From positions 1 to 64,000 of the forward strand of contig NZ_PKLZ01000009.1 of NCBI RefSeq assembly GCF_002868715.1: a DNA stretch of 64,000 nucleotides, written 5' to 3'. Positions 45,601 through 53,669 of the stretch are shown here, piece after piece. The position numbers and the translations under genes were made by a program. How positions within the stretch are numbered: position 1 is the first letter of the stretch; each line of letters starts with the position of its first letter. Source of the DNA: Kineobactrum sediminis (lineage in GTDB: Bacteria > Pseudomonadota > Gammaproteobacteria > Pseudomonadales > Halieaceae). The notes below the pieces were generated by a model. The model saw only the letters and a program-made list of their open reading frames with translations. It searched no databases and was not told the origin of the DNA.

Positions 45601-46195
45601 GCGCTACCAGCAGCAGGTAGCGCGGGTGCGCGCTGCAGACTCGCGCGCTGACGACGCCGATTCGGTGACGCTAGCTGTGGCCCGTAACCTGTACAAGCTC
45701 ATGGCGTACAAAGACGAATACGAAGTGGCGCGTTTGTATACAGATGGCGAATTTCTGCGCAAGGTGGGGCAACAGTTTGAAGGCGACTATCAACTGCGCT
45801 TTAACATGGCGCCGCCCCTGTTCAGCAAACGCGACCCGAATACGGGGCATTTGCTGAAACGGGAATTTGGTCCCTGGATGCTGCGTGCCTTTGGTGTGCT
45901 GGCGAAGCTGCGGGGGTTGCGTGGTACCAGGCTGGACCTGTTCGGGTATACCGCCGAACGCAAGCAGGAGCGCGCCGACATCGAGGATTACCTGGCCCTG
46001 CTGGAGCAATTGCCGGGGGCACTGGAGACCCATTACCACACCGCGAGAGAGCTGGCGAACCTGCCTGCGACCTTGCGCGGTTTCGGCCACGTAAAGGACC
46101 GCAATCGCGAGCTGCTGGTCCAGCGCCGCGAACACCTATTGTCAACGCTTCACGGGGCTCCGGCAATCCCCGTAAGCATTGTCAACGCCGCCTGA
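42698..46195 (+). CDS. Indolepyruvate ferredoxin oxidoreductase, fused IorA-IorB type
   Basis: An 1165-residue single-chain enzyme. N-terminal pyrimidine domain ([14 protein letters not shown]) and a TPP-binding region ([30 protein letters not shown]). A Cys-rich segment follows at about 640-690 ([14 protein letters not shown]...[12 protein letters not shown]) for Fe-S clusters. The gamma-type domain is [27 protein letters not shown]. The C-terminal part is of the DUF6537 kind. It oxidatively decarboxylates aryl- or branched 2-oxoacids to acyl-CoA with ferredoxin reduction. Together with the next gene (16-bp open-frame overlap) it would convert amino acids to acyl-CoA. Large fused members are frequent in aerobic proteobacteria. 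Confidence 0.93.
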   Translation: [1165 protein letters not shown]

Positions 46196-46226
46196 AATGA
46201 ACGCCACACCACCAGAGGATGACAAC

Positions 46227-47306
46227 ATGAGCGTTTTTACTGCACCGGCATTCGACCAGCACGAGCGGGTTGTTTTTGGCTCGGACCGGACAACCGGTTT
46301 GCGCGCGATTATTGCCGTTCACGATACGACATTGGGTCCGGGAGTAGGTGGTTGTCGCATGTTCCCCTACCTGAGCGATGCGGCGGCGCTGCACGATGTA
46401 CTGCGACTCTCCCGGGGTATGACCTATAAGTCCGCACTGGCGGGTTTGCCCCTGGGTGGCGGCAAATCGGTAATCATCGGGGATTCCCGTCGCGATAAAA
46501 CACCGGCTTTGATGCACGCGATGGGAGAATTTATCGACTCCCAGGGCGGGAGTTATGTAGCGGCGGAAGATTCCGGCACCGGCGTCGCCGATATTAAACT
46601 GATGGCCGAACGGACCCGGCATGTCAGCGGGGTCAGTGATAACGAGTTTGGAGGCGATCCCTCCCCGAGTACAGCGCTCGGCGTATACCTGGGAATACGT
46701 ACGGCGATCAGGCATCGTCTTGGTGCGGGTAGTTGTGCAGGGCTGCGGGTGGCGATCCAGGGGCTGGGCCACGTGGGTTTTCATCTGGCCCGGTTGTTGT
46801 GTGATGAGGGGGCAGTGGTCTTCGGCGCCGACCTGAATAAAGCGAATCTCCAGCGGGCAGTTGACCAGCTGGGCGTTATCCCCGTGGCGGTAGACGACAT
46901 TCTGTTCATGGAAGTGGATATCCTGGCGCCATGTGCCATGGGCGCGGTGCTGGATAACGACAGCATTCCGCGGCTGCGAGCCGGGATTGTCGCCGGCGCC
47001 GCCAACAACCAGTTGGCCGCGGCCGAGCATTGCGCGCAATTGCAGGACCACGGCATCCTCTATTGCCCTGACTTTCTGATCAATGCCGGCGGTATCATCG
47101 ATGTGCATCATCAGCGGGTAGGTTCCGCTGACACGGTTCGCCTTGCTCACGTCAAGCGCATTGAAATTACCCTCGCCGAGGTGTTGCGGCGTTCCGATGC
47201 AAGTCGTTCCCCGACCCATGAGATAGCCGAGGAACTGGCCAGGGAATACCTTCGGCCTGCGGATGCTACAGCGGAGCGGCGGACTCCGCTGGTCGCCGCG
47301 GGCTGA
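46227..47306 (+). CDS. Leu/Phe/Val dehydrogenase (Glu/Leu/Phe/Val dehydrogenase family)
   Basis: About 359 residues. The N-terminal catalytic domain has GPGVGGCRMFPYLSDAAALHDVLRLSRGMTYKSALAGLPLGGGKSVI with the two catalytic Lys residues. The NAD domain has VAIQGLGHVGFHLARLL. NNQLA and FLINAGGIIDVHH follow. It deaminates branched-chain or aromatic L-amino acids to 2-oxoacids with NAD+, supplying substrate for the oxidoreductase encoded just upstream. ATG 46227 has AGAGGA 7 nt upstream; the frame opens earlier (46179, 46197). The operon probably ends here, as a gene follows convergently. Confidence 0.9.
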   Translation: MSVFTAPAFDQHERVVFGSDRTTGLRAIIAVHDTTLGPGVGGCRMFPYLSDAAALHDVLRLSRGMTYKSALAGLPLGGGKSVIIGDSRRDKTPALMHAMGEFIDSQGGSYVAAEDSGTGVADIKLMAERTRHVSGVSDNEFGGDPSPSTALGVYLGIRTAIRHRLGAGSCAGLRVAIQGLGHVGFHLARLLCDEGAVVFGADLNKANLQRAVDQLGVIPVAVDDILFMEVDILAPCAMGAVLDNDSIPRLRAGIVAGAANNQLAAAEHCAQLQDHGILYCPDFLINAGGIIDVHHQRVGSADTVRLAHVKRIEITLAEVLRRSDASRSPTHEIAEELAREYLRPADATAERRTPLVAAG

Positions 47307-47340
47307 GACCAGCGGTGTTCTGGTCAGGAGGAGCCGTTGT

Positions 47341-48126
47341 TCAGCAGGCGACGGCGACCTTGCCCAGTCCGGGTACGGCGATGTCATCGGCGCCCAGGTG
47401 CAGATATTTGCGCAGATAGTGTACGCACAGGTAAAAGGGACCGGTATCGAGCAGGGCAACGCTTGCCTTGAACAGGTAGTTGCTGCCGATAAGTACCAGC
47501 AGTGCCTGGAAGGCGATATCACCCCTGAAATAGGCTGCCCCGAAGGTCACGGTAATGACCATCACCGAATCCACCATCTGGCTGATTAACGTGCTGAAAT
47601 TATTGCGCACCCACAAATGCTTGCCACGGGTCACCCGCTTCCAGAAGTGAAACAACTGTACGTCGCAATATTGCGCGGCTATATAGGCCAGCATGGAAGC
47701 GAAAACGGCACCGGAAGTCGTGGCGTAAATAAGCTGGTACAGGCCAATACTGCCAGCCACTGAATCGCCATTGGGTAGCATTACCGGTTCTGCCAGCTGT
47801 AATACCTGCCAGGGAGGCATGCTCCCGGGGGTTACAGAGGGAATGGCATCGCCCAGAAACAGTACAAAAAGAATGAAGAAGTTAAGGCCCAGGCCCACAG
47901 TGACCAGGAAATTGGCGCGAGCCCGCCCGTACAGTTCACATACCAGGTCGGTGCAGAGGAAGGTCAGGGGGTAGGGCAACACACCCACTGCCAGCGCCAT
48001 GGGGCCGATCTGGATAAAGCGGGTTATGCCGATGACATTGAGCAGGGTCATCGCGCAAAGGAACGTCCCTGCGAGGATCAGGAATACCCGTTCCCTGCGT
48101 TCCCAGACCACTTCGAGTGACGCCAT
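47341..48126 (-). CDS. yhhQ: VUT/YhhQ family transporter (queuosine precursor type)
   Basis: About 261 residues with six or more membrane helices. Family landmarks: GVLPYPLTFLCTDLVCELYGRARAN near the start, QLIYATTSGAVFASMLAYIAAQYCDVQLFHFWKRVTRGKHLWVRNNFSTLISQMVDSV, and KASVALLDTGPFYLCVHYL. E. coli YhhQ imports preQ0/preQ1. The variant here has a longer periplasmic insert after helix 3. ATG 48126 comes 1 nt after the stop of the SDR gene, so they form an operon. A PTPS/QueD homologue lies divergently just beyond, consistent with pterin/deazapurine metabolism. Confidence 0.85.
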   Translation of the reverse strand: MASLEVVWERRERVFLILAGTFLCAMTLLNVIGITRFIQIGPMALAVGVLPYPLTFLCTDLVCELYGRARANFLVTVGLGLNFFILFVLFLGDAIPSVTPGSMPPWQVLQLAEPVMLPNGDSVAGSIGLYQLIYATTSGAVFASMLAYIAAQYCDVQLFHFWKRVTRGKHLWVRNNFSTLISQMVDSVMVITVTFGAAYFRGDIAFQALLVLIGSNYLFKASVALLDTGPFYLCVHYLRKYLHLGADDIAVPGLGKVAVAC

Positions 48127-48127
48127 C

Positions 48128-48829
48128 TCAGGATTCTCTCTGGCCGAGATTAGCGTGTAACACAGAGCCGTTAATGACCGGGTTGGCATGGGCCCAGACA
48201 ATCAGGGCGGCAATTTCATCCGGCTCAATCAAACGGCCGAATGCGTTCATGGCACCTATTGCCGCAACGACATCAGGTGCGTTGCCGATGTGCGTGCGCA
48301 GCATTTCAGTGTCAGTAAAGCCGGGACAAATCAGTGCGGTATGAATCCCGGTACTCATCAGATCCTGGCAAGTGGCGCGCATCATGCCTGTTTGCGCATG
48401 TTTGCTGACCACATAGCTGAATGAGCCTGCCACCGCTTTCTCGGACAGGGTGGAGCCGATGTATAGCAGGCTGGATCCCTGTGACATGGCCGGCAGCAGG
48501 CGCTGGTTGAGGCTGTTTATACCGACGACATTGGTTTCCAGTACCTCGCGGAGGCTGTCGCTGTCGCAGTCTGGGGCGGCATCCTTGCGCATCTGGCTGG
48601 CGTTGTGGACCAGGCACACGGCAGCACTGTCTGCCATTAACGGGAGCAGCTGCTCGCAGGCTTCATTTACGGAGTCGGTGGAGGCCAGGTCGCAGTGGAT
48701 ATTGTGCACCCCGGAGTCGGGGCAGGCGCGGCGGGCCAGGTTATAGACGTTGAAGCCCTGGGCGAGGAAGCGTTGCGCGGTAGCGCGACCGATGCCAACG
48801 CTGGCGCCGGTAATGATGGCTGTATTCAT
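48128..48829 (-). CDS. Short-chain dehydrogenase/reductase
   Basis: About 233 residues. Rossmann start MNTAIITGASVGIGRATA; LVHNAS in place of the usual NNAG; catalytic Ser in LYIGSTLSEKA, and Tyr/Lys in FSYVVSKHA; CPGFTDTEM follows. Arg after the glycine motif (LARRA) suggests NADP(H). Sepiapterin reductase and its bacterial relatives show the same compact type, and a PTPS homologue is encoded divergently 200 bp away, so a pterin reductase role is a reasonable but unproven guess. ATG 48829 is chosen because the nucleotide motif follows it directly; 48859 is an alternative. Confidence 0.85.
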   Translation of the reverse strand: MNTAIITGASVGIGRATAQRFLAQGFNVYNLARRACPDSGVHNIHCDLASTDSVNEACEQLLPLMADSAAVCLVHNASQMRKDAAPDCDSDSLREVLETNVVGINSLNQRLLPAMSQGSSLLYIGSTLSEKAVAGSFSYVVSKHAQTGMMRATCQDLMSTGIHTALICPGFTDTEMLRTHIGNAPDVVAAIGAMNAFGRLIEPDEIAALIVWAHANPVINGSVLHANLGQRES

Positions 48830-49026
48830 GGGGTTCCCCTTCAAGTCTGTTATGGCCACACGCGAACTACCTGGGTATTACGCAGTAAACCCGCATTCAG
48901 TTTTGTGATGTTGCGGCCGGTGGCGTAGTCATCCTGGCGCGATATTGTGCCTCAACGGTCCGTTCTTGCCTATTGCACGTACAGTCGTGACAATGATGTT
49001 TCGTTAACTGTCTTTGGGAAAAACCT

Positions 49027-49509
49027 ATGGAGCGACTCACTACGCTGTACATTGACAAGGAAAGCCACAAGTTCTCTGCGGCACACTATACGATTTTCTC
49101 GGCTTATGAGCGCGAGCGCCTGCATGGTCATAATTATTCGGTGTCGGCCAGAATTGTTGCCCCGATGGGTGATAACGGCTTCGCCGCAGACTACAACGTC
49201 TATAAACGGCGCCTCAAGGCCCTGTGCGATGCGCTGGATGAGTATATGGTGCTGGCGGAGGATTCCCCCTACCAGCGTATCGAAGATCTTGGCCATGCGT
49301 ACCGCGTGTATTTTGCGGAAGATGAGATGTTTTTTTTGAAGAGCGATACCCGGGTGCTACCGATTCGCAACGCGACCGTTGAAGAGTTTTCCGGATACCT
49401 GTTGCAGCAATTGTTACTGGTATCCGAAGGCGATGACTTGCGCGAGATCGAACTGTGTGTGGCATCCGGTCCGGGTCAAAAGGGCTGCGCTTCCTGGCGC
49501 AAGCCCTGA
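49027..49509 (+). CDS. 6-pyruvoyl-tetrahydropterin synthase/QueD family protein, Cys-less variant
   Basis: A 160-residue T-fold enzyme. Zinc ligands are visible: His20 in KFSAAH, and HGH at 33-35 (ERLHGHNYSV). The catalytic Cys that precedes HGH in QueD (C-x3-HGH) is missing; Arg29 sits at that position, with Glu28 and Glu30 beside it. A Glu at this place marks the PTPS-III type that can make 6-hydroxymethyl-dihydropterin in place of FolB. A TVEEFSGYL segment and a late ELCVASGPGQKGCASW also fit the fold. Annotation as QueD may therefore be wrong. It is divergent from the SDR and YhhQ genes. Confidence 0.8.
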   Translation: MERLTTLYIDKESHKFSAAHYTIFSAYERERLHGHNYSVSARIVAPMGDNGFAADYNVYKRRLKALCDALDEYMVLAEDSPYQRIEDLGHAYRVYFAEDEMFFLKSDTRVLPIRNATVEEFSGYLLQQLLLVSEGDDLREIELCVASGPGQKGCASWRKP

Positions 49510-49528
49510 TTCCCGATGCGGTATGGCC

Positions 49529-51562
49529 TCAGGCTGCGATGCCACAATGGCGTAGCAGGGGCTCCAGTTCGGGCTCCCGGCCGCGGAAGGCCACGAACAG
49601 GCTCATGGCATCACGGGAGCCACCCGCTTCCAGAATGTGGCGGCGGAATTCCTGTCCGGTATGGGGGTTGAAAATGCCTTCTTCCTCGAATCGGGAAAAG
49701 GCATCCGCCGACAGTACTTCAGCCCACTTGTAGCTGTAATAGCCCGCTGCGTAGCCGCCACCAAAAATATGGCTGAAGCTATTCTGGAAGCGATTGAAAG
49801 GCACTGCCGGAATGACCGCCACTTGGTGGCGGACGGTGTCCAGCAGTCCCTGTACGGAAACCCCCGGTTCGCCCCAATGCTGGTGCAGGCGGAAATCAAA
49901 CAGCGAGAATTCCAGTTGCCGCACCATCTGCATACCCGCCTGAAAGTTTTTTGCGGCCAGCATCTTTTCCAGTAGCGCAGCGGGAAGGGATTCCCCGGTT
50001 TCGTAATGGCCCGAGATAAAGGCCAGGGCTTCCGGTTGATGGCACCAGTTTTCGAGGAACTGGCTGGGCAGCTCAACGGCATCCCAGGCGACACCATTGA
50101 TGCCGGAAACTGCGGCTACCTGTTGTTGTGTCAGCATGTGGTGCAAACCATGGCCGAATTCGTGAAACAGGGTAGTCATCTCGTTTTCAGTAAGCAGCGA
50201 GGGTTCCTCTCCCACGGGCGGGGTGAAGTTGCATACCAGATAGGCGACCGGCAGCTGAAGCTGGCTGTCCCGTATCCGGCGGGCCCTGCAGTCGCCCATC
50301 CAGGCACCGCCGCGCTTGCCGCTGCGGGCGTATAGGTCCAGGTAAAATCTCGCCAGTGCTTCCCCATCCTGGCGTAGTTCAAACAGCCTGGCATCCGGGT
50401 GATAAGTATCGAAATCATCAATTTCCTCGACCTGGATACCGTACAGGCGCTCGACGACCTGGAACAGACCCGGTAAAACCCGATTTACCGGCAGGTAGGG
50501 GCGCACCTCTTCCTGCGACACATTGAATGTGCTTTGCCGCAGTTTTTCACTGTAATAGGCGACATCCCAGGGCTCGAGACTGGTTTTGCCGTGGCTGGTA
50601 GCGGCAAATTCCTGCAAGTCACGCCACTCTTGCTCGGCCTGGGGCCGCGAGCGCTCCGCCAGTTGAACCAGGAAGTCCACCACCTGGCTGGTGGAAGGGG
50701 CCATCTTGGTTACCAGCGACAGTTCGGCGTAGTTGCCGAAGCCGAGCAGTGAGGCCAGCTCTTGTCGCAAATCCAGAATCTCGGTAATAAGCCCGCTGTT
50801 GTCCCAGCGGCCGGCATGGGGGCCCAGTTCCGAGGCCCGGGTGACATTGGCGGTGTAGACCTCCTCGCGCAGTGCGGCATTATCGCAGTAGGTTAGCACG
50901 GGCTGCACGGAGGGGAACTCCAGGGTTAGCAGGCAGCCTTCCAGTCCCTTTTGCTGCGCGGCCTGACAGGCACTGGCCAGTGCTGTGGCCGGAAGCCCGG
51001 CCAGGTCTTCCGCATTAACCTCTTTTGACCAGGCGTTGGTGGCGTCGAGCACGTTATCGGTAAAACGACTGCCCAGCTCCGAGAGACGTTGCTGCAATTC
51101 GCCGTAGCGTTGTTTCTGGTCTGCCGGCAAGGCAACTCCGGCCAGGCGAAAATCCCGAAGTGCGTTATCCAGGGCCTTCCGTTGTGGTGGGGTCAGGGTG
51201 TTACTGGAAGCGCTGCTCTCGGAGAGTTCCCGGTACGCCTCGTAAAGCGCGGTATGCTGGCCCATCCAGGTGGAGTATTCCGAGAGCAGTGGCAGGCATG
51301 TGTTATGGGCTTGTCGCAGGGGTTCGCTATTGAGCACACCGTTCAGGTGGGACACCGGCGACCAGCACTGGGCCAGTTCATCCTCCATATCCTCAATGGG
51401 CTGCATCAGCGACTCCCAGTTGTGCGCGCCCGGTACAGCCACCAATTCGTTGATACGGCGCTTGTTGCGCTCTATCAGGTGACGAATAGCCGGCTCGATA
51501 TGCTCGGGGCGGATTGCCGAAAAGGGCGGCAGGGTATGTTGTTCCAGCAAGGGGTTGGTCAT
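49529..51562 (-). CDS. prlC: Oligopeptidase A (M3 family metallopeptidase)
   Basis: A 677-residue cytoplasmic zinc peptidase with the M3 motif TTLFHEFGHGLHHML (HExxH, with the third Glu in the helix after it). The helical N-terminal half starts NPLLEQHTLPPFSAIRPEHI and the end is YYSYKWAEVLSADAFSRFEEEGIFN...LFVAFRGREPELEPLLRHCGI, both typical of OpdA/PrlC. It breaks down short peptides, including signal peptide fragments. It is convergent with the PTPS-like gene and divergent from the S9 peptidase, with which it may share substrates. Confidence 0.95.
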   Translation of the reverse strand: MTNPLLEQHTLPPFSAIRPEHIEPAIRHLIERNKRRINELVAVPGAHNWESLMQPIEDMEDELAQCWSPVSHLNGVLNSEPLRQAHNTCLPLLSEYSTWMGQHTALYEAYRELSESSASSNTLTPPQRKALDNALRDFRLAGVALPADQKQRYGELQQRLSELGSRFTDNVLDATNAWSKEVNAEDLAGLPATALASACQAAQQKGLEGCLLTLEFPSVQPVLTYCDNAALREEVYTANVTRASELGPHAGRWDNSGLITEILDLRQELASLLGFGNYAELSLVTKMAPSTSQVVDFLVQLAERSRPQAEQEWRDLQEFAATSHGKTSLEPWDVAYYSEKLRQSTFNVSQEEVRPYLPVNRVLPGLFQVVERLYGIQVEEIDDFDTYHPDARLFELRQDGEALARFYLDLYARSGKRGGAWMGDCRARRIRDSQLQLPVAYLVCNFTPPVGEEPSLLTENEMTTLFHEFGHGLHHMLTQQQVAAVSGINGVAWDAVELPSQFLENWCHQPEALAFISGHYETGESLPAALLEKMLAAKNFQAGMQMVRQLEFSLFDFRLHQHWGEPGVSVQGLLDTVRHQVAVIPAVPFNRFQNSFSHIFGGGYAAGYYSYKWAEVLSADAFSRFEEEGIFNPHTGQEFRRHILEAGGSRDAMSLFVAFRGREPELEPLLRHCGIAA

Positions 51563-51623
51563 AATGGACAGCTTTTTTGCATCAAAGAACCTGTAGTTTA
51601 ACGGATTTTGACCAGGAGACGTA

Positions 51624-53663
51624 ATGTTCAGAGCCAGGAAAATAACGGTCGGGCCCCTGCTGGCGCTATTGGCGGCACTGTCAGCCGCGCCGGTATGGGC
51701 AGCCTCTCCGTTTACTGCGAGCGATGTATTCCAGTTGTCCTATGCGAGTTCACCCGTGCTGGACAGTAAAGGCAAGCAGGTGCTCTATCTGCGGCATACC
51801 ATGGATATCATGCGCGACCAACCGCGCAGCAATCTGTGGCGGGTAAATACGGATGGTAGCGATCACCGGCCGGTAACCACCGGCCCCGGTAATGTCAGTT
51901 CCCCGGCCTTGGCACCCGATGGCAACCGGGTGGCGTACGTGCGTCGGGATGATACCGGGCCACAACTGTTTGTCAGCTGGCTGGATTCGGGCCAGGTGGC
52001 GCAGCTGACTCGCCTGGCGGAGGCCCCCGCCAATCTGGTGTGGTCCCCGGATGGCCGTTCAGTGGCATTCAGAATGCTGGTGCCGGAGCCTGCGCCCACG
52101 ATGGGTGAGTTGCCGGACAAACCCGCGGACGCGGAATGGGCAGAACCACCGGTGGTAGTGGAGCGGACCGTCTACCGTTCGGATGGCAGCGGCATAAAGC
52201 CCCACGGGTACCAGCATGTGTTTGTGATCCCCGCCGCCGGCGGAAGCCCGCGGCAGGTAACCACGGGGGATTACAACCATAGCGGCAGTATCGGCTGGGC
52301 CGCTGACAGCAAGGTACTGTTTGTATCCGCCAACCGTAACCCGGATTGGCAGCAGGACACCAAGAACACGGACCTGTATCGGGTCGTTCTCGCAACGGGC
52401 GACATTGAAGCCCTGACAGACCGCAAGGGACCCGACGGCCAGGTTGCAGTGGCACCAGACGGGCGCAGCCTGGCCTATGTGGGCTGGGATGACCGCGGTC
52501 TCGGCTACCATCGCAACCGCTTGTATATAATGGCGGCAGACGGCAGTGACCGGAAAGAGTTGTTGGCTGACCTGGACCGCAATATCCAGAGTCCGCGTTG
52601 GTCCAGTGACGGCCAGCGCCTGTTTTTCCACTACGATGATCGCGGCGATACGGTACTGGCGTCTACCGACCTTTCCGGACGCATGCAGGTTCTGGCCCGG
52701 GGGCTGGGCGGCAAGCAGTTGGGACGGCCCTATGCCGGTGCCGATATCGCGGTGGGCGGGGCAGGCAGTTTTGCCTACACTGCGGGAAACGCCGGAACGC
52801 CGGCTGATATCGTATTCGGGCGCTTGGGTAGTGACCAGCGCCAGCAGTTAACCCACCTTAACGCCAATTTTCTGGACTACCGCGATCTGGGCGAAATCAG
52901 CGAACTCGCGGTCACCTCGTCATTTGATGACAGGGATATTCAGGCCTGGGTGGTAACACCGCCGGATTTTGATCCGGCGCGCCAATATCCAATGATTCTG
53001 GAAATTCATGGAGGCCCCTTCGCCAACTACGGTCCCCGCTTTGCAGCGGAGCTGCAGCTGTTTGCCGCGGCAGGCTATGTGGTGTTGTATGTTAATCCCA
53101 GGGGCAGTACCAGCTACGGCGAAGAGTTCGCCAACCTGATCCATCACAATTATCCGGGCGAGGATTACGATGACCTGATGTCGGCGGTCGATGCGCTGCT
53201 GGCTGACGGATATGTGAACCCGGAGCAGCTGTTCGTCACCGGTGGCAGTGGCGGTGGCACCCTGACTGCATGGATTATCGGCAAGACTGACCGCTTTCGC
53301 GCAGCGGTAGTTGCCAAACCGGTTATCAACTGGGCCAGCTTTGTGCTTACCGCGGATAACAGCCCTTATTTTGCCCGCTACTGGTTTGGTGAAATGCCCT
53401 GGGAAAATCCCGAAGCGTACTGGGAGCGCTCGCCATTATCCCTGGTGGGTAACGTCACCACACCCACCCTGCTGCTGACCGGTGAAAACGATCTGCGCAC
53501 CCCAATGGCGGAAACAGAGCAGTATTATCAGGCGTTGAAACTGCGGGGCATTGATTCAGCCATGGTGCGGATGCCCGGAGCAGGCCACCTTATTGCCCGG
53601 CGGCCGAGCCAGCTGGCAGGGAAAGTGGCGGCGATCCTCGGCTGGTTCGAGCGCTATCGCTAA
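51624..53663 (+). CDS. S9 family prolyl-oligopeptidase-like peptidase, exported
   Basis: A 679-residue protein with a signal peptide (about 1-26, ending VWA/AS). An N-terminal beta-propeller of WD40-like/TolB repeats carries (W)SPDG and SSDGQRLFF elements. The C-terminal alpha/beta hydrolase domain carries EIHGGPFANYG, the nucleophile Ser in FVTGGSGGGTLTAWI, Asp in LTGENDLRTP and His in PGAGHLI. It resembles acylaminoacyl peptidases/dipeptidyl peptidases that cut N-terminal dipeptides or blocked residues, here in the periplasm. AGGAG 6 nt before ATG. Confidence 0.9.
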   Translation: MFRARKITVGPLLALLAALSAAPVWAASPFTASDVFQLSYASSPVLDSKGKQVLYLRHTMDIMRDQPRSNLWRVNTDGSDHRPVTTGPGNVSSPALAPDGNRVAYVRRDDTGPQLFVSWLDSGQVAQLTRLAEAPANLVWSPDGRSVAFRMLVPEPAPTMGELPDKPADAEWAEPPVVVERTVYRSDGSGIKPHGYQHVFVIPAAGGSPRQVTTGDYNHSGSIGWAADSKVLFVSANRNPDWQQDTKNTDLYRVVLATGDIEALTDRKGPDGQVAVAPDGRSLAYVGWDDRGLGYHRNRLYIMAADGSDRKELLADLDRNIQSPRWSSDGQRLFFHYDDRGDTVLASTDLSGRMQVLARGLGGKQLGRPYAGADIAVGGAGSFAYTAGNAGTPADIVFGRLGSDQRQQLTHLNANFLDYRDLGEISELAVTSSFDDRDIQAWVVTPPDFDPARQYPMILEIHGGPFANYGPRFAAELQLFAAAGYVVLYVNPRGSTSYGEEFANLIHHNYPGEDYDDLMSAVDALLADGYVNPEQLFVTGGSGGGTLTAWIIGKTDRFRAAVVAKPVINWASFVLTADNSPYFARYWFGEMPWENPEAYWERSPLSLVGNVTTPTLLLTGENDLRTPMAETEQYYQALKLRGIDSAMVRMPGAGHLIARRPSQLAGKVAAILGWFERYR

Positions 53664-53669
53664 ATGCGC

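Noticed and set aside
46182-47522. 446-codon open frame antisense to leucine dehydrogenase
   Set aside because: It covers two real genes and shows no protein-like features; a shadow frame.
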